From contig CALUJM010000011.1 in NCBI GenBank assembly GCA_944320975.1, forward strand, positions 1 to 64,000: DNA of 64,000 nt, given 5' to 3'. Position numbers and translations under genes: made by a program. The notes under the pieces are model-generated. The model saw only the letters and a program-made list of their open reading frames with translations, was not told the origin of the DNA and did not search any database. Of this stretch, positions 37,101-46,900 are shown piece after piece (positions within the stretch are counted from its first letter, which is position 1; each line of letters starts with the position of its first letter). This stretch comes from an uncultured Atopobiaceae bacterium (lineage in GTDB: Bacteria; Actinomycetota; Coriobacteriia; Coriobacteriales; Atopobiaceae).

Positions 37101-38744
37101 CTACTCGATAACGGCGCCCGTCTTAGCGGAGCTGACCTGCTTGGCGTAGCGGGCCAGCAGGTGGCCGCCGTTCTCGTGGATGACGGGCCTCCAGCCCTGC
37201 TTGCGGCGAGCGAACTCCTCGTCGCTGACCTCGACCTCGATGAGGTTCTTGGTGAGGTCGATGTTGATCTTGTCGCCGTTCTCGACGAGCGCGATCGGCG
37301 CGCCGTCGAAGGCCTCGGGGCAGAGGTAGCCCACCGAGAGGCCGCCGGAGGCGCCGGAGAAGCGCCCGTCGGTGATGACGGCGGAGTCGGGGATGCCCTT
37401 CATGATCTCCGTGACGCGGTGGAGCTCCTTCATGCCGGGACCGCCCTTGGGGCCCTCGTAGCGGATGATGACGCCCGTGCCCGGCTTGATCGCGTGGGCG
37501 TTGTAGGCCTCGAAGGCCTCCTCCTCGGAGTTGAACACCATCGCAGTGCCGCTCCAGACGTGCTGGTCGGCGGGGACGGCGCTCGTCTTGACCAGGGCGC
37601 CCTCGGGCGCGAGGTTGCCGTAGAGCACCTGGATGCCGTTGGCGACGGAGGCGGGGTCGTCCTGGGTGCGGATGACCGAGCGGTCGCAGCGCAGCACCGA
37701 GGTCTCGAGGTTCTCGGCGAGCGTCTTGCCCGTGACCGTCATGACCGACGTGTCGAGGTCGCCCGCGATGGTCTCGAGGACGGCGGGGATGCCGCCGGCC
37801 TTGTAGAGGTTCACGCAGGAGATGTCGCCGTTGGGCACGACGTTGCAGATGACGGGCGTCTTGGAGGTGATCTCCGCCACCTGGGTCCACGTGCACTCCA
37901 GGCCGAGCTCGGCGGCGAGGGCGGGCAGGTGGATGAGGGCGTTGAGCGAGCCGCCGATGGAGGCGAGCAGCTTGACGGTGTTGTCGATCGCCGCCTGCGT
38001 CATGATGTCGGACGGCTTGATGCCGCGACGGACGAGGTCGACGACGGCCGCGCCGGTCTGGCGGGCCGAGAAGCGCCGCTGGCTCGTGGACGACGGCCAC
38101 AGCGCGCCGTTGGGCAGCATCATGCCGAGGCCCTCGGTCAGGCAGCCCATGGTGTTGGCGGTGCCCAGGAAGGGGCAGACGCCGGGGCCGGTGTAGTAGC
38201 GCAGGGTGCCCTCGATGACGTCGCGCTCGGTGGCCTCGCCGGCCAGGAAGCGGGCGCGCAGGGCCTTGGACTCGGACGGCTTGATCTCGTCGTAGCACGG
38301 GCCGCAGGTCACGAGCGCCGAGGGCAGGTCGATGCGAGCCGCCGCCATGAGCATGGCGGGGATGATCTTGTCGCAGCTGCCGAGGTAGACGACGCCGTCG
38401 AAGCAGCCCTCGCCCACGATCATGGCCTCGCAGGAGTCGGCGATGATCTCGCGGTGGGGCAGGCAGTAGCGCATGCCCGCGTGGCCCTGGGCGATGCCGT
38501 CGCACATGCCGATCGTGTTGAACTCGATCGGCTCGCCGCCGGCCTCAAGGACGCCCTTCTTGACCTCCTCCGCCAGCTTCCTGAGCGGCTCGTGGCCCGG
38601 GCACACCTCGTTCCAGCTGTTCGCGATCGCGATGAGGGGCTTGTCGGGGTTCTCGAGCGAGTCCACGGCGACGCCGGCCGCGGCCAGGTGGGCCTTGGAG
38701 ATGGCGCGCTGGAAGGGCTCGAGCTTGTCAATTGCACGTTCCAT
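37101..38744 (-). CDS. IlvD/Edd-family dehydratase, probably acting on a sugar acid
   Basis: The 547-residue protein has the three cysteines that bind the iron-sulfur cluster in this family: Cys48 (WNEVCPGH), Cys124 (LGSCDKI) and Cys190 (GPGVCPFLG). It also has GMCDGIAQGHAGMRY and DGRFSGASGG near the end. Family members dehydrate dihydroxy acids (IlvD), 6-phosphogluconate (Edd) or pentonates and hexonates. The genes around it are a PTS and a KDPG aldolase, not branched-chain amino acid genes. I infer that a sugar acid or its phosphate is dehydrated to a 2-keto-3-deoxy acid for the aldolase. True IlvD remains possible. Confidence 0.8.
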   Translation of the reverse strand: MERAIDKLEPFQRAISKAHLAAAGVAVDSLENPDKPLIAIANSWNEVCPGHEPLRKLAEEVKKGVLEAGGEPIEFNTIGMCDGIAQGHAGMRYCLPHREIIADSCEAMIVGEGCFDGVVYLGSCDKIIPAMLMAAARIDLPSALVTCGPCYDEIKPSESKALRARFLAGEATERDVIEGTLRYYTGPGVCPFLGTANTMGCLTEGLGMMLPNGALWPSSTSQRRFSARQTGAAVVDLVRRGIKPSDIMTQAAIDNTVKLLASIGGSLNALIHLPALAAELGLECTWTQVAEITSKTPVICNVVPNGDISCVNLYKAGGIPAVLETIAGDLDTSVMTVTGKTLAENLETSVLRCDRSVIRTQDDPASVANGIQVLYGNLAPEGALVKTSAVPADQHVWSGTAMVFNSEEEAFEAYNAHAIKPGTGVIIRYEGPKGGPGMKELHRVTEIMKGIPDSAVITDGRFSGASGGLSVGYLCPEAFDGAPIALVENGDKINIDLTKNLIEVEVSDEEFARRKQGWRPVIHENGGHLLARYAKQVSSAKTGAVIE

Positions 38745-38765
38745 GGTTTCCCCCTATGGGTATGG

Positions 38766-38796
38766 GGTGGGCGCCGCCCCGTCGGCGGCACCCACC
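38766..38796 (-). terminator. Intra-operon hairpin between EIIC and the dehydratase gene
   Basis: GGTGGGCGCCGCC and GGCGGCACCCACC pair with one mismatch. There is no U-tract; it is more likely an attenuator or mRNA-stabilising stem than a full stop. Confidence 0.5.
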
Positions 38797-38816
38797 ACCT
38801 CAGCTGAGATGGGCGA

Positions 38817-40199
38817 CTACTCCATCTCCTCGTACTCGGCCGCGTAGGCCTCGATCTTCTCCATGCCGATCTTCTTCTCGACGAGGAACCAGACGGCGAC
38901 GAAGAGGACGATGGCAACCGGAGCGAGGATGATCGCGTTCTCGGAGATGCAGGTCCAGAAGACGATGGCGGTCTGCGTGAGCGACGGGCCGGCCATGGAC
39001 GCGATCTGGCCATCGAAGGACAGGCCGGTGGAGGTGGCCAGGTCCGTGAGATACGGGGCGGCGAAGGTGCCGGCGTACAGGATGGCGGCCATCACCGGGA
39101 TGGAGATGAGGATGGAGCGGAACACGTTGCCGCGGCAGAGCGCGACGACGAGGGCGACGCGGAACGTGACGACGGAGAGGTCGGCAAGCGGCATCATGCG
39201 GTTGCCCGGGAGGACGAAGGCCAGGAAGATCGTGACCGGGATCATGATGAGGGCCGTGGTGATGACCTCGGGGTTGCCCACGACGACCGCGGCGTCGAGG
39301 CCGATGGAGAGCGACTGGCCGCCGAAGTGCTTGGTCGTGAACTTCTGGGCGCCGTCGGAGATGGGCATGAGGCCCTCGACGAACATGGCGGTCATCTTGG
39401 GCATGAGGACCATGACGGCGGCGACGTTGACGCCCGTGAGGAAGATCTGGTCGATCGGCATCAGGGCCAGGGCGCCCATGGCGCAGCCCAGGATGAGGCC
39501 CAGCATCATCGGGTCGCCGAAGATGCCGAGGTACTTCTGGACGTTGCGGATGGAGATGTTGACCTTGTTGAGGCCGGGGATGCGGTCGATGACCCAGTTG
39601 AGCGGGGCAGCGACGATGATCGACGAGGTGTAGGAGATCGTCGGGAGCGTGACGTCGGGAATCCCGAAGAAGTGCTCGATCAGCGGCGAGGTCCAGTCGG
39701 CGAACTTGAGCGTCATGACGGCGGTGAAGGCCGTGGCGATGAGGGCCCAGACGATGTTGTTCGTCACAAAGAAGACGAGGATGCCGGCGATCATCATGTG
39801 GTGGTAGTTCCAGATGTCGACGTCCATGGTCTTGGTGAGCTTGAGGACGAGCATCAGGATGTTGATGCCCAGGATCTCAAAGACCAGGAAGGCCACGATG
39901 GGAGAGGCCCAGGTGACCGAGGAGATGGCGCCCCAGCCGACGTCGGTGACGTCGAGGTTGAGGCCAAAGTTGGCGACCATCGCGCTCGCGGCCGGGGAGA
40001 CCGCGGACTTGAGCAGGTTCACGAGCAGGTTGATGCCCACGAAGCCGCAGGTGATGGTGATGCCGCTCTTGAACGCCTTGCCGATGTTCATGCGGAAGAC
40101 GAGGCCGATGATCGTGATGATGATCGGCAGCATGACGTAGGCACCTGCGTTGATGAGCGCCTGGAAGACAGTGCGGACTGTCTCAAGGAATGCGTCCAT
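38817..40199 (-). CDS. PTS GAT-family transporter, EIIC subunit
   Basis: The 460-residue protein has about ten hydrophobic segments and the galactitol-type EIIC pattern: LINAGAYVMLPIIITIIGLV, then FVGINLLVNLL, WNYHHMMIAGI, MALVLMP-like regions and FVLPGNRMMPLADLS. It forms the membrane channel that takes up a polyol or sugar (acid) while EIIB phosphorylates it. The specific substrate cannot be read from the sequence. ATG 40199 follows GGAAAGG. The leader from EIIB (87 bp) carries a copy of GTTCTTCTCG (opposite strand). Confidence 0.88.
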   Translation of the reverse strand: MDAFLETVRTVFQALINAGAYVMLPIIITIIGLVFRMNIGKAFKSGITITCGFVGINLLVNLLKSAVSPAASAMVANFGLNLDVTDVGWGAISSVTWASPIVAFLVFEILGINILMLVLKLTKTMDVDIWNYHHMMIAGILVFFVTNNIVWALIATAFTAVMTLKFADWTSPLIEHFFGIPDVTLPTISYTSSIIVAAPLNWVIDRIPGLNKVNISIRNVQKYLGIFGDPMMLGLILGCAMGALALMPIDQIFLTGVNVAAVMVLMPKMTAMFVEGLMPISDGAQKFTTKHFGGQSLSIGLDAAVVVGNPEVITTALIMIPVTIFLAFVLPGNRMMPLADLSVVTFRVALVVALCRGNVFRSILISIPVMAAILYAGTFAAPYLTDLATSTGLSFDGQIASMAGPSLTQTAIVFWTCISENAIILAPVAIVLFVAVWFLVEKKIGMEKIEAYAAEYEEME

Positions 40200-40286
40200 G
40201 CCTTTCCTTTCTCACATTGAGGACGGTCGAGAAGAACGCGGGGCGACGGGGCCCGCACGCCAGCGGACGTGTCCGCGGGGCGTCAG

Positions 40287-40571
40287 CTAGTCCTTGAGCG
40301 CCTCGACGATCTTGTCGAGCGTGGCCTGCTCGTTGATGCCGGTGAGCAGGGCGATGGCCATGATGATCGGGGTCTTGACGTCGGCGTCCTTGAACTTGCC
40401 GGAGGTGACCACGAGGTCGTAGTCGTTGGCCTTGTCGTGGAGCTCGAGCATCTTGCACTGGGTGACCTGGATCGCCACGCCGTGGTCGGCGCAGTAGTCC
40501 TTGATCTTGGCGGCGACGACGGTGGAGGTAGCGACGCCGTTTCCGCAGGCCACGAGAACACGCTTTGCCAT
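40287..40571 (-). CDS. PTS GAT-family EIIB subunit
   Basis: The 94-residue protein carries the phosphocysteine Cys9 in VLVACGNGVATSTVV, the P-loop of GAT/lactose-type EIIB. It passes phosphate from EIIA to the incoming substrate. ATG 40571 is preceded by AAAGGAACG. Confidence 0.9.
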   Translation of the reverse strand: MAKRVLVACGNGVATSTVVAAKIKDYCADHGVAIQVTQCKMLELHDKANDYDLVVTSGKFKDADVKTPIIMAIALLTGINEQATLDKIVEALKD

Positions 40572-40647
40572 TTTCGTTCCTTTCTCTCAAAGAGAGCCTT
40601 GAGCGCACCCCTGTGGCGCGCCTCTTACCTGATGGCGGGACGGGCCG

Positions 40648-41112
40648 CTAGACGAGCAGCGAGCCGGCGAGCGAGAAGACCTCGTCGGCGTCCTGTGCCG
40701 CGATGACCTTGCCGACGAGCTCCTGGTCCTGGACGAAGGCGATGACCTTCTGGAGCATCTCGAGGTGGGCGTGGGCCTCGGTGAGGGCCAGCATGCACAC
40801 GACGGAGACCTTGCAGGTCTCGTCGGGCTCGTCCATCTTGTGCCAGTCGACGGGGTTGGCCAGGACGCCCATGCACATGGCCGCCTTGTTGACGTTCACG
40901 ACGTCGCAGTGCGGGATGGCGACGTTGAGGCCGCCCATGTCGAGCGCGGTCGGGAAGTTCGCCTCGCGGTCGACGATCGCCTGGGCGTAGGTGTCCTTCA
41001 CGTAGCCCTGCTCCTCGAGGACGCCCGCCAGGCGGCGCTCCACGTCCTCGCAGCTGAGGCCCTCCTCGTCGATGCGGACGACGAGGGAGCTGTCAAAGCT
41101 CAGATCTGCCAT
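40648..41112 (-). CDS. PTS EIIA subunit (fructose/mannitol/GAT superfamily)
   Basis: The 154-residue protein has the phosphohistidine His68 in LNVAIPHCDV and the later motif EAHAHLEMLQKV of the PTS_EIIA_2 domain. It accepts phosphate from HPr. The three subunits are encoded separately in the order EIIA-EIIB-EIIC, as in galactitol-type operons. Confidence 0.9.
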   Translation of the reverse strand: MADLSFDSSLVVRIDEEGLSCEDVERRLAGVLEEQGYVKDTYAQAIVDREANFPTALDMGGLNVAIPHCDVVNVNKAAMCMGVLANPVDWHKMDEPDETCKVSVVCMLALTEAHAHLEMLQKVIAFVQDQELVGKVIAAQDADEVFSLAGSLLV

Positions 41113-41154
41113 GCTCTTCTCCTTCTCTGTTTTGGGGGCCGCGTGTGCGACCCG

Positions 41155-41775
41155 TTACCAGACGACGCTCTCCTCGAGCTTCTTGATCGACGCGGCGAGC
41201 TTGGGGGCGTCGCACGCCTCGATGTCGGCGGGATCGAAGATGCCGGAGCCGATGCCCGCGTAGGTGGCTCCCTTGTCGAAGTAGGACTGGACGTTCGCGA
41301 CGTTCACGCCGCCGACGACCATGAGCGGCAGCTTGCCGAGCGGCGCCTGGACGGCCTTGAGGTAGTCCGGGCCGAGCTGGCCGGCCGGGAAGACCTTCAC
41401 GATGTCGGCGCCCATGTCGATCATCTTCTGGATCTCGGTGGGGCTGAAGGCGGCAGGGACGGTGATGACGCCGGCCTCCTTGGCGAGGTCGAAGATCTCC
41501 TGGGTGAACATGATCGGCGAGAGCATGAACTCAGCCCCAGCGGCGATGGCCTGGCGGGCGAGCTCGGCGTTCTTCACCGTGCCGGCACCCACGTGGACCT
41601 CGGCGCCAAACTCCTTGCGCGCCGCCGCGATCGACTCCATCGCGTGCGGGGAGTTGCTGGCCACCTCGATGGAGTTGACCTTGGTGCCGACGAGCTGCTC
41701 CACGACGGTGAGGACCTGCTTGGTCTCATAGCCGCGGAGAATGACGGTCACCTTGGGAAGAACGAGCTTGCACAT
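41155..41775 (-). CDS. KDPG/KHG-type 2-keto-3-deoxy-acid aldolase
   Basis: The 206-residue class I aldolase has the Schiff-base Lys127 in ADIVKVFPAG, Glu37 in SIEVASNS, and the GAGTVKN and VVGGVN phosphate-site loops. The usual IEVTLR segment after the Glu is altered to IEVASN, so the substrate may differ from classical KDPG. It would split a 2-keto-3-deoxy-6-phospho-acid into pyruvate and glyceraldehyde-3-P. ATG 41775 (GGAGG upstream) is the first gene of the PTS/dehydratase operon. Confidence 0.85.
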   Translation of the reverse strand: MCKLVLPKVTVILRGYETKQVLTVVEQLVGTKVNSIEVASNSPHAMESIAAARKEFGAEVHVGAGTVKNAELARQAIAAGAEFMLSPIMFTQEIFDLAKEAGVITVPAAFSPTEIQKMIDMGADIVKVFPAGQLGPDYLKAVQAPLGKLPLMVVGGVNVANVQSYFDKGATYAGIGSGIFDPADIEACDAPKLAASIKKLEESVVW

Positions 41776-42176
41776 ACCTGCCTCCTCTGTCCGATTCCGT
41801 TGGTGAGATTCTAGGTCTGCATATTCTGTTTTCAAAATATGGCATCACTTCACAATTTTTGCATATCGACACTGTCAGAGGAATCTAGGTCGGCACGAAG
41901 ACAGCCCTTGATGAGACGGTCCGTTTATCTGTGGTTTTCGTAAATCGCCCATATTGAGCAGCATCTCATTACTCGATTTGTAATCCTGTGGTAAGCTCAA
42001 CCTGAAGCGATGCGGCAGATTTCTTCCGAAGTATCACTACTTAAGTCTCATTTTTGTTTGCATATTCTTTTTCTTTTTTTGAATATTATCTGAATTTCTG
42101 ATTCTATTCTTCATCTTTTCTCCATACTTATGCGCAAGAATGTGCCCAACACAGGCCCCCTACGACAGGAGCTGGC
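41776..42176. other. AT-rich divergent regulatory region
   Basis: The 401 bp between the aldolase gene and the XRE gene are strikingly AT-rich for this genome, with long T runs near 42050-42085. Besides the promoter and dyads noted, I find no ORF or RNA. The composition suggests a heavily regulated or acquired region. Confidence 0.5.
41808..41843 (-). promoter_or_regulatory. Promoter and dyad of the PTS/KDPG operon
   Basis: TTGAAA (41830-41835) and TAGAAT (41808-41813) on the minus strand are 16 bp apart. The dyad CATATT…AATATG (41820-41825, 41836-41841) overlaps the -35 and may be an operator. A similar CATATT…GAATAT arrangement occurs at 42061-42086, nearer the divergent regulator gene. 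Confidence 0.6.
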
Positions 42177-42782
42177 ATGGAGTTTGGGTCCACGGTCACC
42201 AAGCTGCGCGAGGGGCGCGGCTGGTCGCAGGCCAAGCTGGCGGAGAAGGCAGGCGTGAGCCAGGAGACCGTCGCCAAGTGGGAGAGCGGCCAGGAGTTCC
42301 CCGGTCAGGAGCAGCTGCTCTCGCTCGCCATGGCCCTCAAGGTCAAGATTCCGCGCCTCATCGAGAAGGACGAGGAGCTCATGGTCAAGGTCATCGAGGG
42401 GACCGAGACCTACGAGACGGCCGTCATGGGCGTCGTCTCCGTCGTGACCGCCGCCTGCGCCCTCGTCCTCATTGCCCTCTCCCACACCGACCCGGACGCG
42501 CTGCAGATCGCCATCCGCGTCACCGAGGCCGTCTTGATCGTGGGGCTGCTCGCCCTCGTCTGGCAGCGCCGCGGCCCGCGCGCGCAGCGCGCCAAGGCGT
42601 TCCGCGACGCGCTCGAGGCTGCCGACGGCTCCCAGACCGCCTTCGTCATCAAGCGCAAGGCCGGACGCAACACCGGCAACGTCATCATGCAGTTCGTGCT
42701 CGGCGCGATCATCGCCGTCACGCTCATCGTCCTCTTGGGCATCATGGTGCCCGAGTCGCGCCTGCCCTGGGTGATGCTCTAG
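42177..42782 (+). CDS. XRE-family helix-turn-helix membrane regulator
   Basis: The 201-residue protein has an N-terminal XRE domain (LREGRGWSQAKLAEKAGVSQ, TVAKWESGQEFPG), then two helices (about 83-100 and 109-125), a loop, and a third helix (IMQFVLGAIIAVTLIVLLGI). Membrane-tethered XRE proteins are common in Firmicutes and Actinobacteria but poorly characterised. It diverges from the PTS/KDPG operon across a 400-bp AT-rich region with repeated CATATT dyads, so it is the best candidate regulator of that operon. Confidence 0.75.
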   Translation: MEFGSTVTKLREGRGWSQAKLAEKAGVSQETVAKWESGQEFPGQEQLLSLAMALKVKIPRLIEKDEELMVKVIEGTETYETAVMGVVSVVTAACALVLIALSHTDPDALQIAIRVTEAVLIVGLLALVWQRRGPRAQRAKAFRDALEAADGSQTAFVIKRKAGRNTGNVIMQFVLGAIIAVTLIVLLGIMVPESRLPWVML

Positions 42783-42795
42783 AGGCCAGAGAGGC

Positions 42796-43617
42796 TCACC
42801 CTCGCAGCATCGGCTCCAGGTAGCGCGCCACGCCGGCCTCCCCGCACGACGGGGCGACGTGGTCGGCGGCTGCCTTGACCTCGGGCGACGCGTTGCCCAT
42901 CGCCACGCCGTCGCCCGCGACCTCGATCATGGCGAGGTCGTTGCTGGAGTCGCCAAAGGCCACCGTCTCGGCAACGGGGATGCCGAGGCGCCCGCAGAGC
43001 CAGGTCAGCGCCGTGCCCTTGGTGGCGCGGACGCTCGTGATCTCCACGTTCACCGGAATCGAGGAGGTGCGGCAGAGCTCCGGGCGCGCGTCGACGGCGT
43101 CCCACACCGCCTGACGACCGGCATCGTCGACGTAGAGCACGTTGACGCGGTAGATGCGCGCGGACCGCTCGATGAGCTCGGCCGTGGAGCCCTCGAAACG
43201 TGTGCGCTGTGAGATGACCATGGCGCGCGTGGCGTCGTCGAGCGCCGCCTCGTAGTAGACGGGCCAGCGATCGGAGGAGGCGACGACGCCTTCGTCAGTG
43301 GTGAGGTCGAAGGTGATGCGCTGGTCGCGCACGTCGTCGTAGAGCGCGCGCACGACATCCTTCTCGATGGGCTCGCGATGAACGACCTCGCCCGAGCGCA
43401 GGTCAAAGACGAGCGCACCTCCGCTGCAGACGGCGTAGCGCACGCACGGGTGCGAGATGAGCTGCTGCGGGAGCCCGCGCAGGCTCCTGCCCGTGCAGGG
43501 GACGAACTGGACGCCGCGCTCGTGAGCGACGTCGAGGATGCGCAGGTTGTCCACCGGGATGGACTTGTCCGGCGCGACGAACGTATCGTCCATATCCACG
43601 AAGACAAGCTTGACCAT
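42796..43617 (-). CDS. Cof-type HAD-IIB phosphatase (4)
   Basis: The 273-residue protein begins MVKLVFVDMDDTFVAPDKSI (motif I DMDDT), with FVPCTGRS and AFGDSSNDLAMI. It is very similar in layout to the phosphatase at 35097. ATG 43617 is preceded by GGGGAGCG. TATCAT about 30-40 nt upstream may be the -10, followed by a GGCGAGAAGAAC motif in the leader. The substrate is unknown. Confidence 0.85.
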   Translation of the reverse strand: MVKLVFVDMDDTFVAPDKSIPVDNLRILDVAHERGVQFVPCTGRSLRGLPQQLISHPCVRYAVCSGGALVFDLRSGEVVHREPIEKDVVRALYDDVRDQRITFDLTTDEGVVASSDRWPVYYEAALDDATRAMVISQRTRFEGSTAELIERSARIYRVNVLYVDDAGRQAVWDAVDARPELCRTSSIPVNVEITSVRATKGTALTWLCGRLGIPVAETVAFGDSSNDLAMIEVAGDGVAMGNASPEVKAAADHVAPSCGEAGVARYLEPMLRG

Positions 43618-43691
43618 TGCGCTCCCCTCTTGACGTTCTTCTCGCCATGATAGCGCGCAGCGCCGGGCCCTCGACGCAACGTCTTTGCCAA

Positions 43692-43775
43692 GCTGAACGC
43701 CGAGTAAGAGTTATCTGCCAAAACCGGGTCATTTTCTGAGCGGTTTTGGCAGATAACTCTTACTCGGCGTTCAGC
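43692..43775. repeat. Perfect hairpin, 35-nt arms (GCTGAACGCCGAGTAAGAG)
   Basis: Arms 43692-43726 and 43741-43775 are exact inverses with a 14-nt loop. No relative of this sequence is present elsewhere in the window. It lies in the gap between the HAD gene and the activase gene. Confidence 0.95.
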
Positions 43776-43798
43776 TCGGGCAACGAAGCTAGCCGGGT

Positions 43799-43929
43799 TC
43801 ATTTGTAGGGTACTTTTTCAGAGCCTCGTCAAGTACGACCCACGGAGTAGCAATTAATCAACCTGCACTTTCTCGCTTTTTCATTTGTAGGGTACTTGGG
43901 CTGACGCCCGAAAAGTACCCTACAAATGA
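43799..43929. repeat. TCATTTGTAGGGTACTT repeats: two direct copies and one inverted
   Basis: Direct copies are at 43799-43815 and 43881-43897; the inverse AAGTACCCTACAAATGA is at 43913-43929. The last two form a hairpin with inner stem GGGC/GCCC, 52 bp past the end of the activase gene (minus strand). It could serve as its terminator but has no U-tract. Confidence 0.85.
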
Positions 43930-43980
43930 AAGGCGCTTCGGAAAAGGGCGGATCGGCGCGCAGCCGCCCTCCCCGCCCGG

Positions 43981-46900
43981 CTACTTGAGGCGCTCGAGCT
44001 GGGCGAGCTGCTCGTCGGAGAGGTGGATGGGGCCAAAGTCCTCGCCGCCGCGCGTGGGGTCGTCGGGGTTCTCCAGCTTGAAGCCCCCTTCGCGGTTGGT
44101 GCGGAAGTTCTCCTTGGCCACGGAGATCATGAGCTTGATGCGGTTGAGCTGGTTGACCTCGGAAGCTCCCGGGTCGTAGTCCACGGCCACGATGTTGCTC
44201 TCGGGGTGCATCTGGCGCAGGCGCTTGATCACGGACTTGCCGACCACGTGGTTGGGCAGGCACGCAAACGGCGAGCAGCAGACGATGTTGGGCGTGCCGG
44301 TCTCGATGAGGTCCACCATCTCGGCCGTGAGCAGCCAGCCCTCGCCCATCGTGTTGCACAGCGACAGCACCTGCTCGGCCTTGGCGGCAAGCTCGAAGAT
44401 GTCGGGGTAGGTCTGGAAGCGCGTGGTCTTGGCGAGCATCTTGTTGATGGGCTCGCGGAAGCCCTCAATGAGCTTGATGCCGGCCATGTGCGTGAGGCGG
44501 CTCGACGCCTTGGTGCCCAGCTCCTTGTTGGTGTTGATCGCGTTGGTCATGCCAAAGAGGAAGAAGTCCACCAGGCCGGGCACGTTTGCCTCGCAGCCCT
44601 CCTGCTCGATGACCTTGACCACCTGGTTGTTGGCCGTGGGGTGGAACTTGACGAGGATCTCGCCCACCACGCCCACGCGCGGCTTGGAGCGGTCGTTCTC
44701 CAGCGGCAGCGCCTCGAAGGCGTCGATCGTGCGCTGGCAGAGCTGGTAGAAGCGGCCGCGCGACGCCGTGGAGGAGGCGATGAGGCCCTTGGCCTCGGCC
44801 ATCATGCGGTCGTAGAGCGCGTCGGCGGCGCCGGGCTCGGCCTCGTAGGGGCGGCAGCGGTAGAGCAGCTGCATGATGAGGTCGCCGTAGAGCAGGGCGT
44901 AGACCGCCTTGACCAGGATCTCGGGCTTGAAGATGGAGAAGCCCGGGTTCTTCTCGTCCAGGCCGGAGGCCGCGGTGAGCGAGATCACCGGGACCTCGGG
45001 GTGGCCGGAGTCCTTGAGGGCCTTGCGGATGAGCGCGATGTAGTTGGTGGCACGGCAGCCGCCGCCGGTCTGGGTGATGATGACGGCGGTGCGGGAGAGG
45101 TCGTACTCACCGGAGAGCACCGCCTCCATGATCTGGCCCGTGACCAGGATGGACGGGTAGCAGATGTCGTTGTTGACGTACTTGAGGCCGGCCTCCACGG
45201 CGCCCTGGTCCACGGACGGCAGCAGCACCACGTTGAAGCCCGCGCTCTTGAGAAGAACCTCGAGCAGGTCAAAGTGAATCGGCGCCATCTGCGGCACGAG
45301 AATGGTGTAGCCCGCCTTCTGCATGTCCTCGGTGTAGCGGACCTTCTCGAAGGCGGCGCTGGCGGCCTCGCGGTAGACGGGCACGCGGCCGGGCGCGGTG
45401 GCGCGGGCGCGCTCGAGCGAGCCGTCGGCGTTGCGGACGCTCACGGGCTCGACCTCGCGGATCTTGCCCTGGGACGCGGCGCGGCGCAGCTCCTCGCGCT
45501 GCTCCTTGAGCGCGGCCATGAGCGAGCGGATGCGGATGCGCGCGGCGCCGAGGTTGGAGACCTGGTCGATCTTGAGGACGGTGTAGATCTTGCCCGAGGC
45601 CTCGAGGATCTCCTGGACCTGGTCGGTGGTCAGGGCGTCAAGGCCGCAGCCAAACGAGAAGAGCTGAATGAGGTCGAGGTCGTTGCGGGAGGCCACGAAG
45701 CGCGCCGCTCGGTACAGGCGGCTGTGGAACATCCACTGGTCGATGACGCGGATGGGGCGCTCGGGCTTGACCTTGTGCGCCACGGAGTCCTCGGTGAGCA
45801 CGGCAAAGCCGAACGAGTGCACGAGCTCCGGGATGGCGTGGTTGATCTCGGGGTCGTTGTGGTAGGGGCGGCCGGCGAGGACGATGCCGTGGGCGTCGTG
45901 CTCCTCGATCCAGCGCAGGGCCTCGTCGCCCGCGCGGTGCATGGCGTCCTTGAACGCGAGGTCGGCCTCCCAGGCGGCGTTGACGGCGGCGTCGATCTCG
46001 GTGCGGGTGATGTGCTCGCCGCGCACGCGGCCGCGGCCCTCGGCGGCGTCCTTCTCGCGCTGCCCGACCACGAGCTCGTAGAGACGGCGCTTGAGCTCCC
46101 TCTTCTTGTCGTAGGGGATGAAGGGCGAGAGGAACTCGACCTTGGAGCCCTCGCCGAGCTCGTCGACGTTGAGGCCGAGCGCCTGCGGGTAGCTCATGAC
46201 GATCGGGCAGTTGTAGTGGTTGGTCGCTCCCTCGTCCTCCTGGCGCTCCCAGCGGATGCAGGGCATCCAGATGAAGTCCGGGTCCTTGGCCAGCAGGTTC
46301 ATGATGTGGCCGTGGGAGAGCTTGGCCGGGTAGCACACGCTCTCGGAGGGCATGGACTCGATGCCGGCGTCGTACGTGGCCGCGGAGGTCTGGTCGGACA
46401 GCATGACCGAGAAGCCCAGCTTGGTGAAGAACGCGTGCCAGAACGGGTAGTTCTCGTACATGTTGAGCGCGCGCGGGATGCCCACGGTGCCGCGGGGGGC
46501 CTCCTCCGGGGAGAGCACCGGGCGGTCAAAGAGCAGCTTGTTCTTGAAGTCAAAGAGGTTGGGGGCGTCGTTGCCCTTGGCCTTGGAGCCGCCCGCGCCC
46601 TTCTCGCAGCGGTTGCCCGTGATGAAGCGACGGCCGCCGCCAAAGTCGTTGATCGTGAGCAGGCAGTTGTTGGAGCAGCGCCCGCAGTGGACGTTGGTGT
46701 GCTTGACCTGGAGGTTGTCGATCTCCTCGCGGGAGAGCAGACGGGAGGTCCCGGCCACACCGGCGCGGTCGCGGGCGAGAAGGGCGGCGCCGTAGGCACC
46801 CATCGTGCCGGCGATGTCCGGGCGGATGACGTCGCGGCCGGTGAGCAGCTCGAAGGCGCGCAGGGTGGCGTCGGACATGAAGGTGCCGCCCTGGACCACG

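Noticed and set aside
37101..38744. Calling this gene ilvD outright
   Set aside because: The family match is sound, but the neighbours are PTS and aldolase genes, and specificity within IlvD/Edd cannot be read from sequence alone.
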